A stretch of 6,930 nucleotides of DNA, taken from Thermoplasmata archaeon (GTDB taxonomy: Archaea > Thermoplasmatota > Thermoplasmata > Lutacidiplasmatales > UBA184). Made by a program: the position numbers and the translations under genes. Position 1 is the first letter of the stretch, and the number at the start of each line of letters is the position of its first letter. The stretch lies in the NCBI GenBank assembly GCA_030039525.1, contig JASHVI010000204.1, positions 1 through 6,930 on the forward strand, read 5' to 3'. Below the pieces are notes generated by a model. It searched no databases, was not told where the DNA came from, and worked only from the letters and a program-made list of their open reading frames with translations. Below are positions 5,190-6,930 of the stretch, piece by piece.

Positions 5190-5587
5190 GCGCCTGGAGA
5201 CGCTTCGCCGGGCTGCCGCTGCTCGCCGCCGTCAGCCTCTTCTTCGGCTTCCTGACGGCCGACCCGAGGAACGCGGCGATCGCGGCCGCGGTCGCCGCCC
5301 TCCTGCTCGTCGCGTTCCTCGGCCTCGTGCTGCAGGAGCACGTCCGCTTCTCGCTCCCGCCGCCCCCCGAGCTCGAGGGGGACCCCCTGATCCTGCTCGG
5401 CCGCTCGTTCCGGGAGGGGGAGTTCGGGCGGAGGAGGATCCTCGCGCGGCTCGCGGGGATCGAGACGGGGCTGCCCTTCGATCCGGCGAAGCGCCTCGAG
5501 GAGGAGCGGGCGGCCCTCGCCGCCCCGGAGCGGGAGTTCCTCGACTACGTCGAGTCCCGGATCGCCGAGGTCGAGGCCCGCACGTGA
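5186..5587 (+). CDS. Small two-helix membrane protein of the DUF58 operon
   Basis: The protein has 133 residues and no recognised family. Two hydrophobic segments (about 7-24 and 29-50) form a hairpin with a very short connecting loop (TADPRN, 24-29). A cytosolic region (51-133) follows, with a Pro-rich stretch (FSLPPPPELEGDP, 55-67) and then charged helices rich in Glu and Arg. Residues 104-132 look like a long amphipathic helix. The GTG at 5186 overlaps the previous stop by four bases, and the stop overlaps the next start by four. This start gives the first helix a clean N-terminus. Its fixed place between DUF4129 and DUF58 genes suggests that it bridges or anchors those two proteins. That is inference from position only. 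Confidence 0.83.
   Translation: MSAWRRFAGLPLLAAVSLFFGFLTADPRNAAIAAAVAALLLVAFLGLVLQEHVRFSLPPPPELEGDPLILLGRSFREGEFGRRRILARLAGIETGLPFDPAKRLEEERAALAAPEREFLDYVESRIAEVEART
5573..5576 (+). promoter_or_regulatory. Shine-Dalgarno-like GAGG before the DUF58 gene
   Basis: GAGG sits seven bases before the GTG at 5584, inside the 3' end of the preceding gene. The same spacing is seen for GGGAG (6867-6871) before the GTG at 6879. It supports these internal GTG starts, in contrast to the leaderless first genes. Confidence 0.4.
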
Positions 5588-6882
5588 TCGGCGGGTCCGG
5601 GGGGCCCCGGCCCCGCCTCACACCCCGGGGGGGCGCGCTGCTCCTGGCGGGGGCGATCGCCGTCCTCCTCGCGCTCCTCCTGCGGGATGTCGCCCTCCTG
5701 TTCCTCAGCGTCCCGTTGTTCGCGGGCCCGATCGCCGCGATCGCGGGGGCCCCGCCCGCCGGGTCCCGGGCGCAGCTGACCTGGACGTCGAGCGGGTCCG
5801 GGCCCTCGGTCGACGTCGACGGCACCCTGCGACTCTCTCCGGGGCTCGATGCCGGGGGCCTCGACCTGCGGACCGAGCTGCCGGTGCCGCTGCGGGCCCG
5901 CTCCCCCCCGCGATGGGAGCGCGAGCCCGGGGAGGTGCGGGTCCACCTCTCGTACGTCTCGAAGTACCCCTGCCTCGCCATCCTTCCGCTCCCCCGGGTC
6001 CTCTGGCGGGACCCCCTCGGCCTCGTCGAGCGGGCGATCCCGGTCGAGGGGAGCGCGCTCCAGCTCGAGCGGTTCCCCCCGGAGCTCGCGCGCCTCAAGG
6101 CGACGCGCCTCCGCCGGACCACCGTCTTCCCGGGGGAGGTCCTCTCAAGGCACCGCGGGGGCTCGGGGGACTTCTTCGCGATCCGCCCGTCGGTGCCGGG
6201 GGACACGCCGCGCCAGATCAACTGGGCCGCCTCCGCCCGGGCCGGGCGCTGGCTCGCGAACGAGTACCTGATGGAGCGGACGGGGGACCTCCTCATCGTC
6301 CTCGACCTGCGCCCCACCTCGCTCGGCGCCACCCACGACGCGGAGCTCCTCTCGATGGCCCGCTCGGCGGCCTTCGGGATCGCCTCGGCCTTCCTCGCCG
6401 AGAAGGCCCGGGTCGGGCTCGCGACGTTCGCGGAGTACGCCGAGGTCCTCCCGCTCGGCTCCGGGCGCCTGCAGCGCTTCCGGCTCCGGCGGCTCCTGGA
6501 GGCGACCCGGGTCGGCGAGGCCGCGGGACCCCCGGAGCGCCTCGGCGTCTCCCTCTCCCGGCACTTCCCGAAGGGCCTCGGCACCCTCGTGATCTCGAGC
6601 CTCTCCGACGAGGACGGGCCCCTGCTCCTCGCCCACCTCCGACGGCGCGGCTTCGCGCCGTTCGTCCTCGCCCCCTCCCCGGTGACGCTGCTCACCGGCT
6701 CGCTCGCGCCGCAGCGCCGGTCGGAGCAGCTGGCCCTCCGTCTCCTCCGGCTGGCGCGCCGCGAGCGCCTGGCCGCCGCCTGGAAGGAGGCCCCGGTGAT
6801 CGAGTGGGAGGACTACTGGTCGCTGGCCCCGCTCGTGCGATTCCTCGGACGGCCCGCCCCCGGGCCGGGAGCCACGGCGTGA
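5584..6882 (+). CDS. DUF58 (vWA-like) membrane-anchored protein
   Basis: The protein has 432 residues. Two hydrophobic segments at the N-terminus (about 17-33 and 36-56) anchor it. A beta-rich region of about 90 residues follows and ends with the typical DPLGL (143-147). The DUF58 core is clear: GDFFAIRPSVPGD (195-207), INW (212-214), ASAR (216-219), NEY (226-228) and ER (231-232). It leads into a vWA-like strand, DLLIVLDLR (235-243). The rest has Rossmann-like alternation, including VGLATFAEYAEVLPLG, and ends with a Pro/Gly-rich tail. In other organisms DUF58 proteins work with MoxR-type AAA ATPases, apparently as metal-binding adaptors in assembly of envelope or enzyme complexes. Here the partner genes are DUF4129 and a small membrane protein. 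The start is GTG in a GTGA overlap, with GAGG seven bases upstream. Confidence 0.92.
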   Translation: MIGGSGGPRPRLTPRGGALLLAGAIAVLLALLLRDVALLFLSVPLFAGPIAAIAGAPPAGSRAQLTWTSSGSGPSVDVDGTLRLSPGLDAGGLDLRTELPVPLRARSPPRWEREPGEVRVHLSYVSKYPCLAILPLPRVLWRDPLGLVERAIPVEGSALQLERFPPELARLKATRLRRTTVFPGEVLSRHRGGSGDFFAIRPSVPGDTPRQINWAASARAGRWLANEYLMERTGDLLIVLDLRPTSLGATHDAELLSMARSAAFGIASAFLAEKARVGLATFAEYAEVLPLGSGRLQRFRLRRLLEATRVGEAAGPPERLGVSLSRHFPKGLGTLVISSLSDEDGPLLLAHLRRRGFAPFVLAPSPVTLLTGSLAPQRRSEQLALRLLRLARRERLAAAWKEAPVIEWEDYWSLAPLVRFLGRPAPGPGATA

Positions 6883-6930
6883 GCGGAGGGGGGGGAGGCC
6901 CGCCGGCCGGGGGGCCGCGATTCCGCTTCG
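6879..6930 (+). CDS. Fourth operon gene, 5' end only
   Basis: A GTG at 6879 overlaps the DUF58 stop in the same GTGA manner as the two previous junctions. GGGAG lies seven bases upstream, and the frame stays open to the window edge. The 17 visible residues are Gly/Pro-rich (MSGGGGGPPAGGPRFRF) and say nothing about function. A further DUF4129, vWA, transglutaminase-like or MoxR protein would fit known gene orders. The run of eight G near 6888-6895 is a place where a sequencing indel would move the frame. Confidence 0.6.
   Translation, partial: MSGGGGGPPAGGPRFRF

Noticed and set aside
5232..6695. The longest open frame in the window (487 codons, minus strand)
   Set aside because: Arg/Ser/Pro-rich shadow of the DUF58 and small-protein genes. 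The opposite strand has DUF58 signature motifs and coupled starts.
1..6930. CRISPR array, insertion sequence or prophage
   Set aside because: No regularly spaced repeats, transposase or integrase motifs, or terminal inverted repeats with target duplication were seen on either strand.

Overview
The window looks like chromosomal DNA of a very GC-rich archaeon, probably in or near Thermoplasmatota; this placement is inference. The evidence is an archaeal-type tRNA m1A57/58 methyltransferase, an intron-less tRNA-Gly with no encoded CCA, a UPF0330-type VapB antitoxin tail, and short A/T-rich TATA-like boxes 24-29 nt upstream of start codons (leaderless mRNAs). No phage, transposon or CRISPR signature is visible.

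Left end (1-640): the C-terminal part of a VapB-family antitoxin is followed by about 190 bases where a VapC toxin gene would be expected. Only broken, frame-shifted fragments resembling a PIN domain can be read there. Next come an 8-bp hairpin and a minus-strand tRNA-Gly(GCC) with its own TATA box. The intergenic region then leads into trmI, whose true start is unclear: the conserved N-terminal residues lie upstream of the first canonical in-frame start, and a run of six G separates them from an ATG in another frame.

Middle (634-4236): trmI and a seven-helix membrane protein form a two-gene unit. A convergent minus-strand gene encodes a three-helix membrane protein with a Pro/Ala/Ser/Tyr-rich tail. 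It is divergent from a small two-helix membrane protein, and both have near-leaderless promoters. A single gene for a GNAT acetyltransferase of the COG3375 type follows with its own promoter.

Right end (4290-6930): a tightly coupled operon reads DUF4129 membrane protein, a small two-helix protein, a DUF58 (vWA-like) protein, and a fourth gene running off the edge. All three junctions are 4-base GTGA overlaps. DUF58 and DUF4129 proteins usually occur with MoxR AAA ATPases and transglutaminase-like proteins in cell-envelope or complex-maturation loci. No MoxR gene is in the window; it may lie beyond the right edge. This operon is the best candidate here for a poorly described system.
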